From Actinomycetota bacterium (GTDB lineage: Bacteria > Actinomycetota > Actinomycetes > Nanopelagicales > Nanopelagicaceae), in contig VGAA01000005.1 of NCBI GenBank assembly GCA_016870895.1, forward strand, positions 1 to 51,990: DNA of 51,990 bases, in the 5' to 3' direction. This document shows, piece by piece, positions 31,229 through 40,106 of the stretch. Each line of letters starts with the position of its first letter. Position 1 is the stretch's first letter. Under the pieces are notes generated by a model. The model was not told where the DNA came from and did not search any database. It saw nothing but the letters and a program-made list of their open reading frames with translations. Position numbers and translations under genes: made by a program.

Positions 31229-32486
31229 TTTGGCCGTTACCGCTAACAATCCAAGTTGTAGTAGTCATTTGCTCTAGTCCCATTGGGCCTCGGGCATGCA
31301 TTTTTTGATTGGAAATTCCAATCTCAGCCCCAAATCCCATTTGTTCACCATCAGTAAATCGTGTTGAGGCATTTACCATTACCGCGGCACAATCATTTAA
31401 AGTTGTGAAGGCTGAAATGGCTAAATCATCCTGGGCAACTATCGCCTCTGTGTGCTTGGTGCCATATTTAGCTATATGGTCGATTGCACCCATCACGCCA
31501 TCTACTTGAGCGATATTTATTTCTAAGGTTCCATACTCTGTTGACCAAGAGTCATTGCTGGCTAATTTTGTTTGTATGCCTAATTTATCTGCTACCAATT
31601 TGCTCTCTGAATCGACATTAATTATTACATTTGCATCAGTTAATGCTTTTAAGGCTAGTGGTAAAAACCGATCAGATATCTGTTTATCAACCAAAAGAGT
31701 TTCCGCAGCGTTACATACGCTTGGTCTATCACACTTTGAATTAATCAAAATCGAAATTGCTTTGTCAAAATCTGCAGACTTATCGACATAAACATGGCAG
31801 ACGCCAGCTCCGGTTTCTATGGTTGGCACTGTTGCTTCATCAACCACAGTTCTAATTAACTGCGCACTTCCTCTTGGAATAACTAAATCTACAAATCTTG
31901 AAGCTTTTAACAAAGCTGTCACAGTTCCTCTATCATCTGATGGCACTAATTGAATCACCTCTGGAGAAATCGAAGTGCCTGCAAATCCTTTTCGCATTAC
32001 CTCAATCAAAATTTTATTGCTGTGTTCTGCAGAAGACGATCCGCGCAATAAGGCTGCATTACCGGATTTAATTAAAATTACTGCGGCATCAACTGTAACA
32101 TTTGGTCTGGCTTCATAAACCATACCAACCACACCGAATGGAACTGATTTCTGAAGAAGATGTAAACCATTCTCTAAGGTTCTTTCTACCAAAACTTTAT
32201 TCAAAGGATCTGGCAACTTAGTGATATTTTTTGCAGCGTTTGCCATTGATTTAATTCTTGCTTCGGTCAGCAATAATCTATCTTGAAGAGACTGGTTCAT
32301 CCCAGATTTCTTAGCCGCTTCCATATCTAATTGGTTAGCCTCGATTATCAAATGTGAATTTTTCTCCAGCTCAGAAGATATATTTTCTAATATTTGATTT
32401 CGTTGGGCATTAGATGAATTGGCAAGTTCGCGAGCAGCCAAGCGTGCTCTGGTTGCAAGATCTTTAATTATCGATGTGGCTGCCAT
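31218..32486 (-). CDS. proA: Gamma-glutamyl phosphate reductase
   Basis: This 422-residue NADPH-dependent enzyme makes glutamate-5-semialdehyde in proline synthesis. Visible parts are [27 protein letters not shown], the catalytic Cys258 in [12 protein letters not shown], and the C-terminal [14 protein letters not shown]. It is separated from proB by a divergent serine hydrolase gene, so the two proline genes are in different units. Its ATG is 6 nt from a TAGGCT -10-like element and has no ribosome-binding site. Confidence 0.95.
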   Translation of the reverse strand: MAATSIIKDLATRARLAARELANSSNAQRNQILENISSELEKNSHLIIEANQLDMEAAKKSGMNQSLQDRLLLTEARIKSMANAAKNITKLPDPLNKVLVERTLENGLHLLQKSVPFGVVGMVYEARPNVTVDAAVILIKSGNAALLRGSSSAEHSNKILIEVMRKGFAGTSISPEVIQLVPSDDRGTVTALLKASRFVDLVIPRGSAQLIRTVVDEATVPTIETGAGVCHVYVDKSADFDKAISILINSKCDRPSVCNAAETLLVDKQISDRFLPLALKALTDANVIINVDSESKLVADKLGIQTKLASNDSWSTEYGTLEINIAQVDGVMGAIDHIAKYGTKHTEAIVAQDDLAISAFTTLNDCAAVMVNASTRFTDGEQMGFGAEIGISNQKMHARGPMGLEQMTTTTWIVSGNGQIRN

Positions 32487-32492
32487 GTCCTA

Positions 32493-32512
32493 AGCCTACG
32501 GGCTATTAGGCT
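32493..32512. promoter_or_regulatory. Mirror-image divergent -10 elements between proA and the serine hydrolase gene
   Basis: The 32-bp gap contains AGCCTA (32493-32498) and TAGGCT (32507-32512), exact reverse complements 8 nt apart. Each reads TAGGCT (TANNNT) in the direction of its gene and ends exactly 6 nt before the start codon: ATG of proA at 32486 and GTG of the hydrolase at 32519. No good -35 is visible for either (CACGCC and CATGTC). Both genes lack a Shine-Dalgarno, consistent with leaderless transcripts. Confidence 0.5.
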
Positions 32513-32518
32513 ATCGGC

Positions 32519-33679
32519 GTGAGACGTTTATTTAAGTTCCTGCGAAATACGGTAATTTCAGTTGGACTTATATATGTGGCTTTGTTTATCTTCACCAAAG
32601 TAATTCATTATCCAGAACCAATCGCGACAATAAAGCTGGGGTTAGCCCCAGCATCAAAGACGCCTACTTTGATGCCATGGCATGTGATTGATCCAGCTAC
32701 AAAACCAATTACTATCCCAGTGTCTTCCGAAAAGATGCCAGATGAAATTATGTATAAAGGCACCTCTCTTCCGTTTAATGAATTCTTGAAACAAACAGAT
32801 ACCAATGTTTTTATTGTTTTACGAAATGGTGTAATGACTTATGAGTGGTATAAAGATGGCATCACTCAAAAGTCGCAATTGCCTTCTTACTCAGTTGCTA
32901 AAACAATGACATCAATAATGATTGGGCAATTAATCTCACAAGGTAAAATTTCAGAAAGTGATAAATTTGTTGACTACTTCCCAGATTTAAAAGCTGGTAC
33001 TAGTTTTGATTTAGTAACAATCAAGCAACTGCTAGATATGCAAGCTGGCGTTGGCGTGAGTGATAATTACCCATCAGGGCCCTCCGGCTGGGGTGTAGCT
33101 ATTGCGCAAATGTACGCCACTACCGACCTTGATTGGTTTCTAAAAAATAATAGAAAAATGGCTTTTGATCCAGGTACGAAATCTGAATACCGCAGTGTTG
33201 ATACTCAAATGCTAGGAATGATAATTAAGAAAGTAACTGGAAAGAGAGTTGCAGATTACTTTAGCGAAAATGTTTGGCAGATAATTGGTGCAAAATATCC
33301 TGCAACTTGGAATGTTGACCGGGTAGGAGGAACCGAAAAAACATTCTGCTGCTTCAATGCCTCTGGAATTGATTATGCTCGAGTCGGAATGCTATTTCTA
33401 AATGGTGGATACGCCGGGCCAAATAAAATAATAGATAAATCATGGCTTAATCGAATGACTACTTCAGTAACAACTTTAGATAGGGATTGGGGTTATGGCG
33501 CACAGGTTTGGCACCCATATCCAAGAATTTCTCTGGCACTTGGCCTGCATGGACAATTTATTTTTGTTAATCCAGATACGCGAACTGTGATTGTCAAATT
33601 AAGTGATAATCCAACTGATTCAGATCATGAAGCAGATACTGCCAAGGCATTACTTGAGATTTCAAATCTTAAGGATTAG
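32519..33679 (+). CDS. Membrane-anchored serine hydrolase, beta-lactamase/esterase (class C-like) family
   Basis: This 386-residue protein is the only confident plus-strand gene. Residues 10-28 form a single N-terminal membrane segment after a basic start (MRRLFKFLRN). The catalytic domain has SxxK (SVAK, Ser125 and Lys128), a tyrosine motif YRS (224-226) and a late LHGQF motif, as in the beta-lactamase class C/esterase/6-aminohexanoate hydrolase group. The substrate is not predictable: peptide, ester or cell-wall material. The GTG start at 32519 has no ribosome-binding site but a -10-like element 6 nt upstream. Its 3' end overlaps the convergent proB by 11 nt. Confidence 0.85.
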   Translation: MRRLFKFLRNTVISVGLIYVALFIFTKVIHYPEPIATIKLGLAPASKTPTLMPWHVIDPATKPITIPVSSEKMPDEIMYKGTSLPFNEFLKQTDTNVFIVLRNGVMTYEWYKDGITQKSQLPSYSVAKTMTSIMIGQLISQGKISESDKFVDYFPDLKAGTSFDLVTIKQLLDMQAGVGVSDNYPSGPSGWGVAIAQMYATTDLDWFLKNNRKMAFDPGTKSEYRSVDTQMLGMIIKKVTGKRVADYFSENVWQIIGAKYPATWNVDRVGGTEKTFCCFNASGIDYARVGMLFLNGGYAGPNKIIDKSWLNRMTTSVTTLDRDWGYGAQVWHPYPRISLALGLHGQFIFVNPDTRTVIVKLSDNPTDSDHEADTAKALLEISNLKD

Positions 33680-34460
33680 GTAAAAAATAAGTTCCAACCT
33701 GCTTACCAGCTAAGGCATCAGATAGATCAGAGATTTTTGTAAGCAACATTCCAATACCAACACTTGTAACAACTCGTGCTGCATCAATTTTAGTAACCAT
33801 TCCGCCACTTCCTACCCCTGAGCTTCCAGCCCCGCCTAGTGAGTCTGAGTTAATTTTAGATAAATCAGAAACGAGATGAATCTGCTTTGCTCCTGGTGAA
33901 GTTGGGTTTGCATCATAAAGTCCATCAATATCAGTAATCAGAACTAATAGGTCTGCCTCAATTAACTTAGTAACTTTTGCAGCAAGGCCATCATTATCGC
34001 CATATTTAATCTCTTCAGTACCTACAGTGTCATTTTCATTTATAACTGGAACTACACCTTGCTTCAAAAGTGAGCCTAAGACTCCTTTGATGTTAGCAAT
34101 ATGTGCATCCTTGGTAATATCTTCTAAAGTAATCAATATTTGAGCAGTTATTATCTTAAATCTATTAAAGGATTGAGTGTATTTAGCCATGAGTAACCCC
34201 TGTCCAACAGAGGCAGCAGCTTGCTGAGAAGTTAAATCAGAGGGACGAGCTGATAGTCCAAGCGGCGCTATACCAGCAGCAATTGCTCCAGAAGATACGA
34301 CAATTACTTCTTTCTTATCTTGTTTGAGTTTAGCGACAACATCAACAAGATCATCAATTGCCTTTGGATCTAAATTTGCGCCAGCTTTACCCGTAAGTGT
34401 TGAAGAGCCAACCTTTATTACTATGCGGTTAATATCTTTTAGATTAATGGACATCTTCAT
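33669..34460 (-). CDS. proB: Glutamate 5-kinase, short form without PUA domain
   Basis: This amino-acid kinase phosphorylates glutamate as the first step of proline synthesis. I choose the ATG at 34460 ([20 protein letters not shown], 263 residues); another ATG at 34454 is equally possible and 34490 lies deep in obg. The kinase motifs are [29 protein letters not shown] with [10 protein letters not shown], and [10 protein letters not shown]. The protein ends near 263 residues, so the C-terminal PUA domain found in E. coli ProB is absent. It overlaps the obg stop by 17 nt (coupled) and the convergent hydrolase by 11 nt. Confidence 0.92.
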   Translation of the reverse strand: MKMSINLKDINRIVIKVGSSTLTGKAGANLDPKAIDDLVDVVAKLKQDKKEVIVVSSGAIAAGIAPLGLSARPSDLTSQQAAASVGQGLLMAKYTQSFNRFKIITAQILITLEDITKDAHIANIKGVLGSLLKQGVVPVINENDTVGTEEIKYGDNDGLAAKVTKLIEADLLVLITDIDGLYDANPTSPGAKQIHLVSDLSKINSDSLGGAGSSGVGSGGMVTKIDAARVVTSVGIGMLLTKISDLSDALAGKQVGTYFLPNP

Positions 34461-35919
34461 CAATTCTAGGATTTTTTGGGTTAGGTACATTGTACTCCCA
34501 TTGCATTTCTATTTCGTCATCACTTAGTTGATCAATATCATCTTCTAGTAAATCCATTCGCCATGGAGTTGAAAGACGTAAGTCTTCTCCTCTTGGACCG
34601 GCAAGTAATTCAGCGCCAGCCTCAATGCTTGGCTCCCAGTCAAATATAACTGCCTCATCCCCTTCACCAATTCTTACTTCATCACCAGATTTTGCACCCT
34701 GCTTAAACAATTCCTTCTCCACGCCATATGAAGCTAAACGATCAGCCAAGTATCCAATTGCTTCGGCATTTGTAAAATCAGTTTGTTTAACCCATCTTTC
34801 AGGCTTATCTCCAACTACATTAAATGAGCCATCTTCATTAGCGGTTACTGTAAATCCTGCATCATCAACTGCAACCGGACGTAAAACAATTCGAGTAACT
34901 TGTTCGCCCTTTTTTTCTTTCCGACTCTTCTGAATTATTTGCGCCATTGCATAAACTAACTCTTGAATACCTTCACGAGAAGCAGCAGAGACTTGAAACA
35001 CAAGATAGCCTCTATCTTCTAGAGTTTTTTGCACCATATCTGCCATCGCTTTACCATCAGGAATATCAATTTTATTTAAAGCAATGATTCTTGGCCGATC
35101 GGTCAAGCCACCATATTGTTTTAACTCCTCTTCAATAACATCAAAATCTTTAGCCGGATCACGATCGGTTTCAAGTGTTGCGCAATCTAAAACATGAACA
35201 AGTGCAGCACATCGCTCTACGTGGCGTAAAAATTCATGACCTAATCCCTTGCCCTGACTTGCTCCAGGAATTAGTCCAGGCACATCAGCAGCAGTAAATC
35301 TTGTATCTCCTGCTTGGACTACTCCTAAATTTGGCACCAAAGTTGTAAAAGGATATTCAGCAATTTTGGGTCTAGCTGCAGAGATTGCTGCAATTAATGA
35401 CGACTTACCGGCGCTTGGATAACCAACCAAGCCAATATCTGCAACGCTCTTTAACTCTAGAAACAAAGTACGCGCTTCTCCTGGTTCACCTAATAGCGCA
35501 AAACCTGGTGCTCTTCGCTTTGAATTTGCTAAGCCAGCATTACCTAAGCCGCCTTTTCCACCTTGTGCTGCCATAAACCTGGTACCAAACCCAACAAGAT
35601 CGGCAATGGTATTTCCATTAATATCTTTCACAACGGTTCCATTTGGAACCGAAAGAACTAGATCTTTACCATCTGCGCCATTACAAAAATCACCAGCACC
35701 TTTCCTGCCATCTGTTGCCTTTCGATGAGGTGAATGGTGAAAATCTAAAAGTGTTGTGACATCTGGATCCACTACTAATGCAATATCCCCACCACGGCCA
35801 CCATTGCCACCATCTGGCCCACCTAATGGTTTGAATTTTTCTCGGTGAACTGAAACGCAACCATCTCCACCATTACCGGCCGAGGCATGCAGAGTCACAC
35901 GATCAACAAAAGTAGCCAT
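34444..35919 (-). CDS. obg: Obg/CgtA family GTPase
   Basis: This 491-residue GTPase is involved in large ribosomal subunit assembly. The start is the ATG at 35919 ([20 protein letters not shown]) with AAAGGAG 5 nt upstream; an in-frame start at 35976 is rejected. The domains are a glycine-rich Obg fold (about 1-157), a GTPase domain with [20 protein letters not shown] and NKID, and the extra C-terminal OCT domain plus acidic tail of Gram-positive forms. It follows rpmA and precedes proB, the usual actinobacterial order. Confidence 0.95.
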   Translation of the reverse strand: MATFVDRVTLHASAGNGGDGCVSVHREKFKPLGGPDGGNGGRGGDIALVVDPDVTTLLDFHHSPHRKATDGRKGAGDFCNGADGKDLVLSVPNGTVVKDINGNTIADLVGFGTRFMAAQGGKGGLGNAGLANSKRRAPGFALLGEPGEARTLFLELKSVADIGLVGYPSAGKSSLIAAISAARPKIAEYPFTTLVPNLGVVQAGDTRFTAADVPGLIPGASQGKGLGHEFLRHVERCAALVHVLDCATLETDRDPAKDFDVIEEELKQYGGLTDRPRIIALNKIDIPDGKAMADMVQKTLEDRGYLVFQVSAASREGIQELVYAMAQIIQKSRKEKKGEQVTRIVLRPVAVDDAGFTVTANEDGSFNVVGDKPERWVKQTDFTNAEAIGYLADRLASYGVEKELFKQGAKSGDEVRIGEGDEAVIFDWEPSIEAGAELLAGPRGEDLRLSTPWRMDLLEDDIDQLSDDEIEMQWEYNVPNPKNPRIDEDVH

Positions 35920-35993
35920 GTGAACTCCTTTCGACAACGAAAAATAAAAATGGGCCCGCAGCTCGCGGACCCACAATTAATAATCCGCTTAAG

Positions 35994-36248
35994 TTATGAA
36001 ACCGGAACGATATTTACTACTCGACGACCACGAGCACGGCCAAATTCAACTGACCCACCCTCAAGTGCGAATAATGTGTCATCTTTTCCAATTCCAACAT
36101 TTTTTCCTGGGTGGAAGTAAGTGCCACGTTGGCGAACTAAAATCTCGCCACCCTTAACTACCTGGCCAGCAAATCTTTTAATGCCAAGGTACTGAGGATT
36201 TGAGTCGCGACCATTACGTGTGGAGGAGACACCCTTTTTACTTGCCAT
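35994..36248 (-). CDS. rpmA: 50S ribosomal protein L27
   Basis: This 84-residue protein has the expected [17 protein letters not shown] start, then LGIKRFAGQ and IRQRGT-type sequence ([12 protein letters not shown]). Its N-terminal tail reaches the peptidyl-transferase centre. It lies 26 nt after rplU and 74 nt before obg on the same strand. Confidence 0.95.
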   Translation of the reverse strand: MASKKGVSSTRNGRDSNPQYLGIKRFAGQVVKGGEILVRQRGTYFHPGKNVGIGKDDTLFALEGGSVEFGRARGRRVVNIVPVS

Positions 36249-36274
36249 CTGCTTTCACCTGCCTTAGTTAGTAG

Positions 36275-36583
36275 TTACTTATTAATTCCAGTTATTTTTA
36301 CGCGAGTAAGTTTAGAACGAAATCCTTGGCGTCGACGATATCCGGTTTTGCTCTTGTATCTTAAAATCGCAATCTTTGGACCCTTTTGTTCTGCAAGTAT
36401 TTCACCAGTTACTTTCACAGCCGCTAGCGCTTTTGGATCAGTAGTCACATCAGACCCATCAACTAGAAGGACAGCTGGAAAAGTTACTGAGGAGCCAACA
36501 GCTGCATCTAAACGATCGACCACTAAAGTTTCACCAACTGAAACCTTCTCTTGGCGGCCGCCAGCTTTAACAATCGCGTACAC
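36275..36583 (-). CDS. rplU: 50S ribosomal protein L21
   Basis: This 102-residue protein begins MYAIVKAGGRQEKVSVGE and ends in a basic region (TGYRRRQGFRSKLTRVKI), both typical of L21. The start is a GTG at 36583 with AAGGAG 6 nt upstream. First gene of rplU-rpmA-obg-proB, with a strong promoter at 36644-36672. Confidence 0.96.
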   Translation of the reverse strand: MYAIVKAGGRQEKVSVGETLVVDRLDAAVGSSVTFPAVLLVDGSDVTTDPKALAAVKVTGEILAEQKGPKIAILRYKSKTGYRRRQGFRSKLTRVKITGINK

Positions 36584-36643
36584 AATCTGCTCCTTGCTAA
36601 TAAATAAACCTTAATCTTCACATTCGATCAGGGTAGGTGGATA

Positions 36644-36672
36644 AGGGTAGAGATTGCTCTCTCTGCGGTCAA
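36644..36672 (-). promoter_or_regulatory. Promoter of rplU-rpmA-obg-proB
   Basis: On the minus strand TTGACC (36672-36667), a 17-nt spacer and TACCCT (36649-36644) form a strong promoter. It would give a leader of about 50 nt before the rplU GTG. The -10 and its flank read CTACCCTTATC, identical over 11 nt to the clpX promoter in this window. Confidence 0.65.
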
Positions 36673-36693
36673 ATGCACCGATTAATGCCCTAA

Positions 36694-38760
36694 TTAATTG
36701 GTGGAAATTACCCCGGTACTCACAGCTCTTCGACCCTTTCGGCGTGTAGCTAGTGCGGGTGGAGTTTGCTCAACTTCTTCATCTTTAGAAATTGATTGTT
36801 CATCTTCAAAAGTTTCAGACTTATCATCTAAATCAACTTCGTCATCATCCTCAGTGAAAGATTTGCTAGTTTGAGAAAATCTCTGCTCCATATCTTTTTC
36901 TAAAGCCACCTTTTTAACTGGATCACTATGAATATGAATGCCTCTGCCACCACAGCTTTCGCAGGTAGTTGAGAATGCCTCAATTAATCCCTGACCAACA
37001 CGCTTTCTAGTCATTTGCACTAAACCTAAGGAGGTTACTTCAGCTACCTGATGTTTAGTTCGATCTCTGCCTAAACACTCAACTAACCTGCGCAAAACTA
37101 GTTCACGGTTTGACTCTAATGTCATATCAATAAAGTCAATCACAATGATTCCACCCATATCGCGTAGGCGAAGTTGTCTTGCAATTTCTTCTGCTGCCTC
37201 TAGGTTATTTTTGGTAACTGTTTCCTCGAGGTTTCCACCCTTACCAATAAATTTTCCAGTATTAATATCAATTACGATCATTGCCTCTGTTCGATCTATA
37301 ACTAACGAACCACCAGATGGTAGATAAACCTTACGGTCAAAAGCTTTAGCTAGCTGCTCTTCAACCCGGTTTTCGGTAAATAAATCTTTATTACTGCTCC
37401 ATTTTTCAATCTTGCTAGCTAGTTCTGGTGCGATATGCCCGATGTAGTTTTGAATATCATCCCAAGCTTGATCACCTTGTACCAGCATTTTATTGAAATC
37501 TTCATTGAAGATATCGCGTATAACTCTTACCGTTAAATCTGGTTCACCATATAAAAGTGATGGCGCCGAGGTAGTGGAGCTGTTCGCTTTTTTCTCAATA
37601 TCCTCCCATTGAGCTTTTAGACGAACTACATCTCTTTCTAGTTCAGCCTCTGGTACGCCCTCAGCTGCTGTTCTAATAATTACCCCAGCTTGCTCTGGAA
37701 TTAAATTCTTTAATATCGACTTCAATCGATTTCTTTCATTATCTGGCAGACGCTTTGAAATTCCACTCATGCCACCACCTGGAACATAAACAAGGTAACG
37801 ACCAGGAAGTGAGATCTGGCTAGTTAAGCGAGCGCCCTTTTGACCAATTGGATCCTTAGTCACCTGCACTAATACCGACTGGCCAGATTTTAAAACATGT
37901 TCAATTTTTCTAGGTGCAGTATCGGATAAACCATGCGCATCCCAGTTAACCTCACCGGCATAGAGCACAGCATTTCGGCCCTTACCAATATCGACGAACG
38001 CAGCCTCCATTGATGGTAGGACGTTTTGAACCTTTCCTAAGTACACATTTCCTACATAAGAAATATTGCTGTTTCGATTTACATAATGCTCAACCATTAC
38101 ATCATCTTCGATAATTGCAATTTGAGTTCGATCCGCAATTTGGCGAACCAACATGGATCGCTCAACTGCCTCTCTGCGAGCTAAAAACTCAGATTCAGTT
38201 ATTACTGTTCCTCGCCGGCGCGTAAAGTCACGGCGCTCTCTGCGATCTGCTCGGTCAAACTTATTTCGATCTCTTCGACCAAAACCTCTTGCTTCACTTC
38301 TTGTCTCACTTCTTGGCGGGCGAACTCTGGCCTCGCGTACTTTTACAATAGTAATTACGCCATCTTCTTCAACTGTCTCACCCGGTACAACACCCTCGCC
38401 CTTTGCTCTACGTCGACGGCGGCGCTTATGGGTAACCTCGAGTGCTTCACTATCACTTGCAAGCGCTGCTGATTCAATATCTACGCCTTCGGTACCCTCT
38501 TTGCCATTTCGACGGCGTCCTCTACCACCGCGTCGGCGGCGACGGCGAAACTCCTCACCCTCACCTTCGCTACCTTTGCTTTCTACTGCAGCAATATTCG
38601 GCGCAGCCTTAACTGACTTACTCGCTTTAGGTGTCTTACTTACTGGTGCGGCTTGAAAAAGTGGCACCGGAATTACTGGTGATTTTTTGGTACTTTTCTT
38701 ATCTTCGCTTGCTGCTTTTTTGGCAGCGCGCTTTCGTGGTGCTTTAGGCTCATCAGCCAT
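36694..38760 (-). CDS. rne: Ribonuclease E/G family endoribonuclease
   Basis: This 688-residue single-strand RNA endonuclease acts in mRNA decay and rRNA processing. The N-terminal 200 residues are low-complexity and rich in Lys, Arg and Ala, as in actinobacterial RNase E. A central catalytic core follows: S1-like region (VGNVYLGKVQNVLPSMEAAF), catalytic aspartates in VIDINTG and IIVIDFIDM, and a zinc-link CESCGGRG. The tail is acidic. I choose the ATG at 38760 because AAAGGA is 10 nt upstream; the frame also has a TTG at 38769. It lies behind a 200-nt spacer with its own promoter and hairpins. Confidence 0.93.
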   Translation of the reverse strand: MADEPKAPRKRAAKKAASEDKKSTKKSPVIPVPLFQAAPVSKTPKASKSVKAAPNIAAVESKGSEGEGEEFRRRRRRGGRGRRRNGKEGTEGVDIESAALASDSEALEVTHKRRRRRRAKGEGVVPGETVEEDGVITIVKVREARVRPPRSETRSEARGFGRRDRNKFDRADRRERRDFTRRRGTVITESEFLARREAVERSMLVRQIADRTQIAIIEDDVMVEHYVNRNSNISYVGNVYLGKVQNVLPSMEAAFVDIGKGRNAVLYAGEVNWDAHGLSDTAPRKIEHVLKSGQSVLVQVTKDPIGQKGARLTSQISLPGRYLVYVPGGGMSGISKRLPDNERNRLKSILKNLIPEQAGVIIRTAAEGVPEAELERDVVRLKAQWEDIEKKANSSTTSAPSLLYGEPDLTVRVIRDIFNEDFNKMLVQGDQAWDDIQNYIGHIAPELASKIEKWSSNKDLFTENRVEEQLAKAFDRKVYLPSGGSLVIDRTEAMIVIDINTGKFIGKGGNLEETVTKNNLEAAEEIARQLRLRDMGGIIVIDFIDMTLESNRELVLRRLVECLGRDRTKHQVAEVTSLGLVQMTRKRVGQGLIEAFSTTCESCGGRGIHIHSDPVKKVALEKDMEQRFSQTSKSFTEDDDEVDLDDKSETFEDEQSISKDEEVEQTPPALATRRKGRRAVSTGVISTN

Positions 38761-38788
38761 AGAAATCAAATCCTTTTCAAAAAATTAT

Positions 38789-38911
38789 TACTGCAGTTTT
38801 GCAGTATCTCTTACAATACTTTTTGTAATTAATCTGGTTAATTAACTTGCTAAAAATATCGACGCAATCGCGGCGGTGGATCTTTATCCTCGCGCTGAAT
38901 GCGTGGGATAA
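38789..38911 (-). promoter_or_regulatory. Hairpins in the 5' leader of rne
   Basis: Two inverted repeats lie between the predicted rne promoter and the gene. UACUGCA/UGCAGUA (38800-38806 with 38789-38795, loop AAAC) is 29 nt before the ATG. UUAUCC/GGAUAA flanks an inner 3-bp CGC/GCG pairing at 38884-38911. RNase E controls its own mRNA through the 5' leader in E. coli; similar control here is inference. The first could also be a weak end to the rodA transcript, but it lacks a U-tract. Confidence 0.35.
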
Positions 38912-38939
38912 GTATCGCAGATCTGGCGCAATCCGCCAA
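38911..38939 (-). promoter_or_regulatory. Candidate rne promoter
   Basis: On the minus strand TTGGCG (38939-38934), a 17-nt spacer and GATACT (38916-38911) form a plausible promoter. It would give a leader of about 140 nt before the rne ATG at 38760. The -10 touches the base of the hairpin at 38884-38911. Confidence 0.45.
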
Positions 38940-38960
38940 CTTACCTATTTTTATGCGTGT

Positions 38961-40106
38961 TTAACGGCTGCGAGCGTAAACATTTTGCAGCAAGCCAATC
39001 CCGATTAAATTGGCAAACATGGAAGAGCCACCATAAGATAAAAATGGCAACGGCACACCAGTCATCGGCATTAAGCCCATAGCCATACCAATATTCTCAA
39101 AGGTTTGAAAACCAAACCAAGCTATCACGCCAATACAGACCAATCTGCCAAATAAATCACTGCTTCGCTTGCAGATGGCAAAGCCTCTTAAAAATATTAA
39201 AAAGTATAAAAATAAGATTAATGAACAACCAACAAAGCCTAACTCTTCACCGGCGACTGTGAAAATAAAATCTGTTTGCTGCTCTGGTACAAATCGACCA
39301 TTAGTTTGTGGTCCTTCAAATAAGCCTTTACCAAATAGACCGCCAGAGCCAATGGTGATTCTTGATTGTCGAAGTTGATAACCAGTAGATTGTGGATCTG
39401 CATTTGGATCGACAAAGGATTGCAGACGGGCTACTTGATACTCATTGACCGCTCCAGTTTGCACAGCAGTAAATACACCTAAGGCGGCAAGTAGTAATAA
39501 ACCAACTACCCAAATGGCACGAGCACCTGAGGCACCGATCATTGCCACTACTGCCGCTGAAATAATTAAGACAGTACCTAGATCTGGTTGGGCAATAATT
39601 AACAAGATTGGTACGGCAGAGATTGCTAACGCCTTTAGTACATCTAAATCTGATGGATCTTGATCGGTTTGATCTCGATCTGCCAAAATCATGGCAATGC
39701 CAACAATAATTGCAATCTTTGCTAGCTCAGCTGGCTGAATTTGAAATCCACCTGGCAGTGCTATCCAAGCCCTAGCGCCATTTATCTCACTGCCAATTCC
39801 GGGAATTAACACTAAAACTAAACCAATAACTGCAGCTAGCCAGATGATTGGGGTGTAAGCACGTAGTAATCGATAATCAATCAAGGTGGTGCCATAGGCA
39901 AGCAAAACTCCAATAACAATATTTATCGAGTGGCGCTTTAAGTAATACTCAGGATCTAATCCATAGGATCGAAACCACTCTCGAGTTCCGGCATAAACTA
40001 AAAGTGTTCCGATTGCTAATAATCCAATTACTGCGAAATTTAAAATATTGTCGAACTTACCTGAATTTAGCCTTCGATTAGCGCGGTACTTTATTGATTG
40101 ACTCAT
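38961..40106 (-). CDS. rodA: Rod-shape SEDS glycosyltransferase RodA
   Basis: This 381-residue polytopic membrane protein polymerises peptidoglycan glycan strands in the elongasome, working with PBP2. About ten membrane segments are visible. Typical SEDS stretches are GINGARAWI-like sequence (SEINGARAWIALPGGFQIQPAELAKI), AQPDLGTVLI, and MTGVPLPFLSYGGSS near the C-terminus. It overlaps mrdA by 4 nt, consistent with a stoichiometric pair. Confidence 0.94.
   Translation of the reverse strand: MSQSIKYRANRRLNSGKFDNILNFAVIGLLAIGTLLVYAGTREWFRSYGLDPEYYLKRHSINIVIGVLLAYGTTLIDYRLLRAYTPIIWLAAVIGLVLVLIPGIGSEINGARAWIALPGGFQIQPAELAKIAIIVGIAMILADRDQTDQDPSDLDVLKALAISAVPILLIIAQPDLGTVLIISAAVVAMIGASGARAIWVVGLLLLAALGVFTAVQTGAVNEYQVARLQSFVDPNADPQSTGYQLRQSRITIGSGGLFGKGLFEGPQTNGRFVPEQQTDFIFTVAGEELGFVGCSLILFLYFLIFLRGFAICKRSSDLFGRLVCIGVIAWFGFQTFENIGMAMGLMPMTGVPLPFLSYGGSSMFANLIGIGLLQNVYARSR

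Noticed and set aside
38153-38656. Plus-strand open frame of 167 codons opposite rne
   Set aside because: It mirrors the Arg/Lys-rich low-complexity part of RNase E; composition is Ser/Arg repeats, with no ribosome-binding site.
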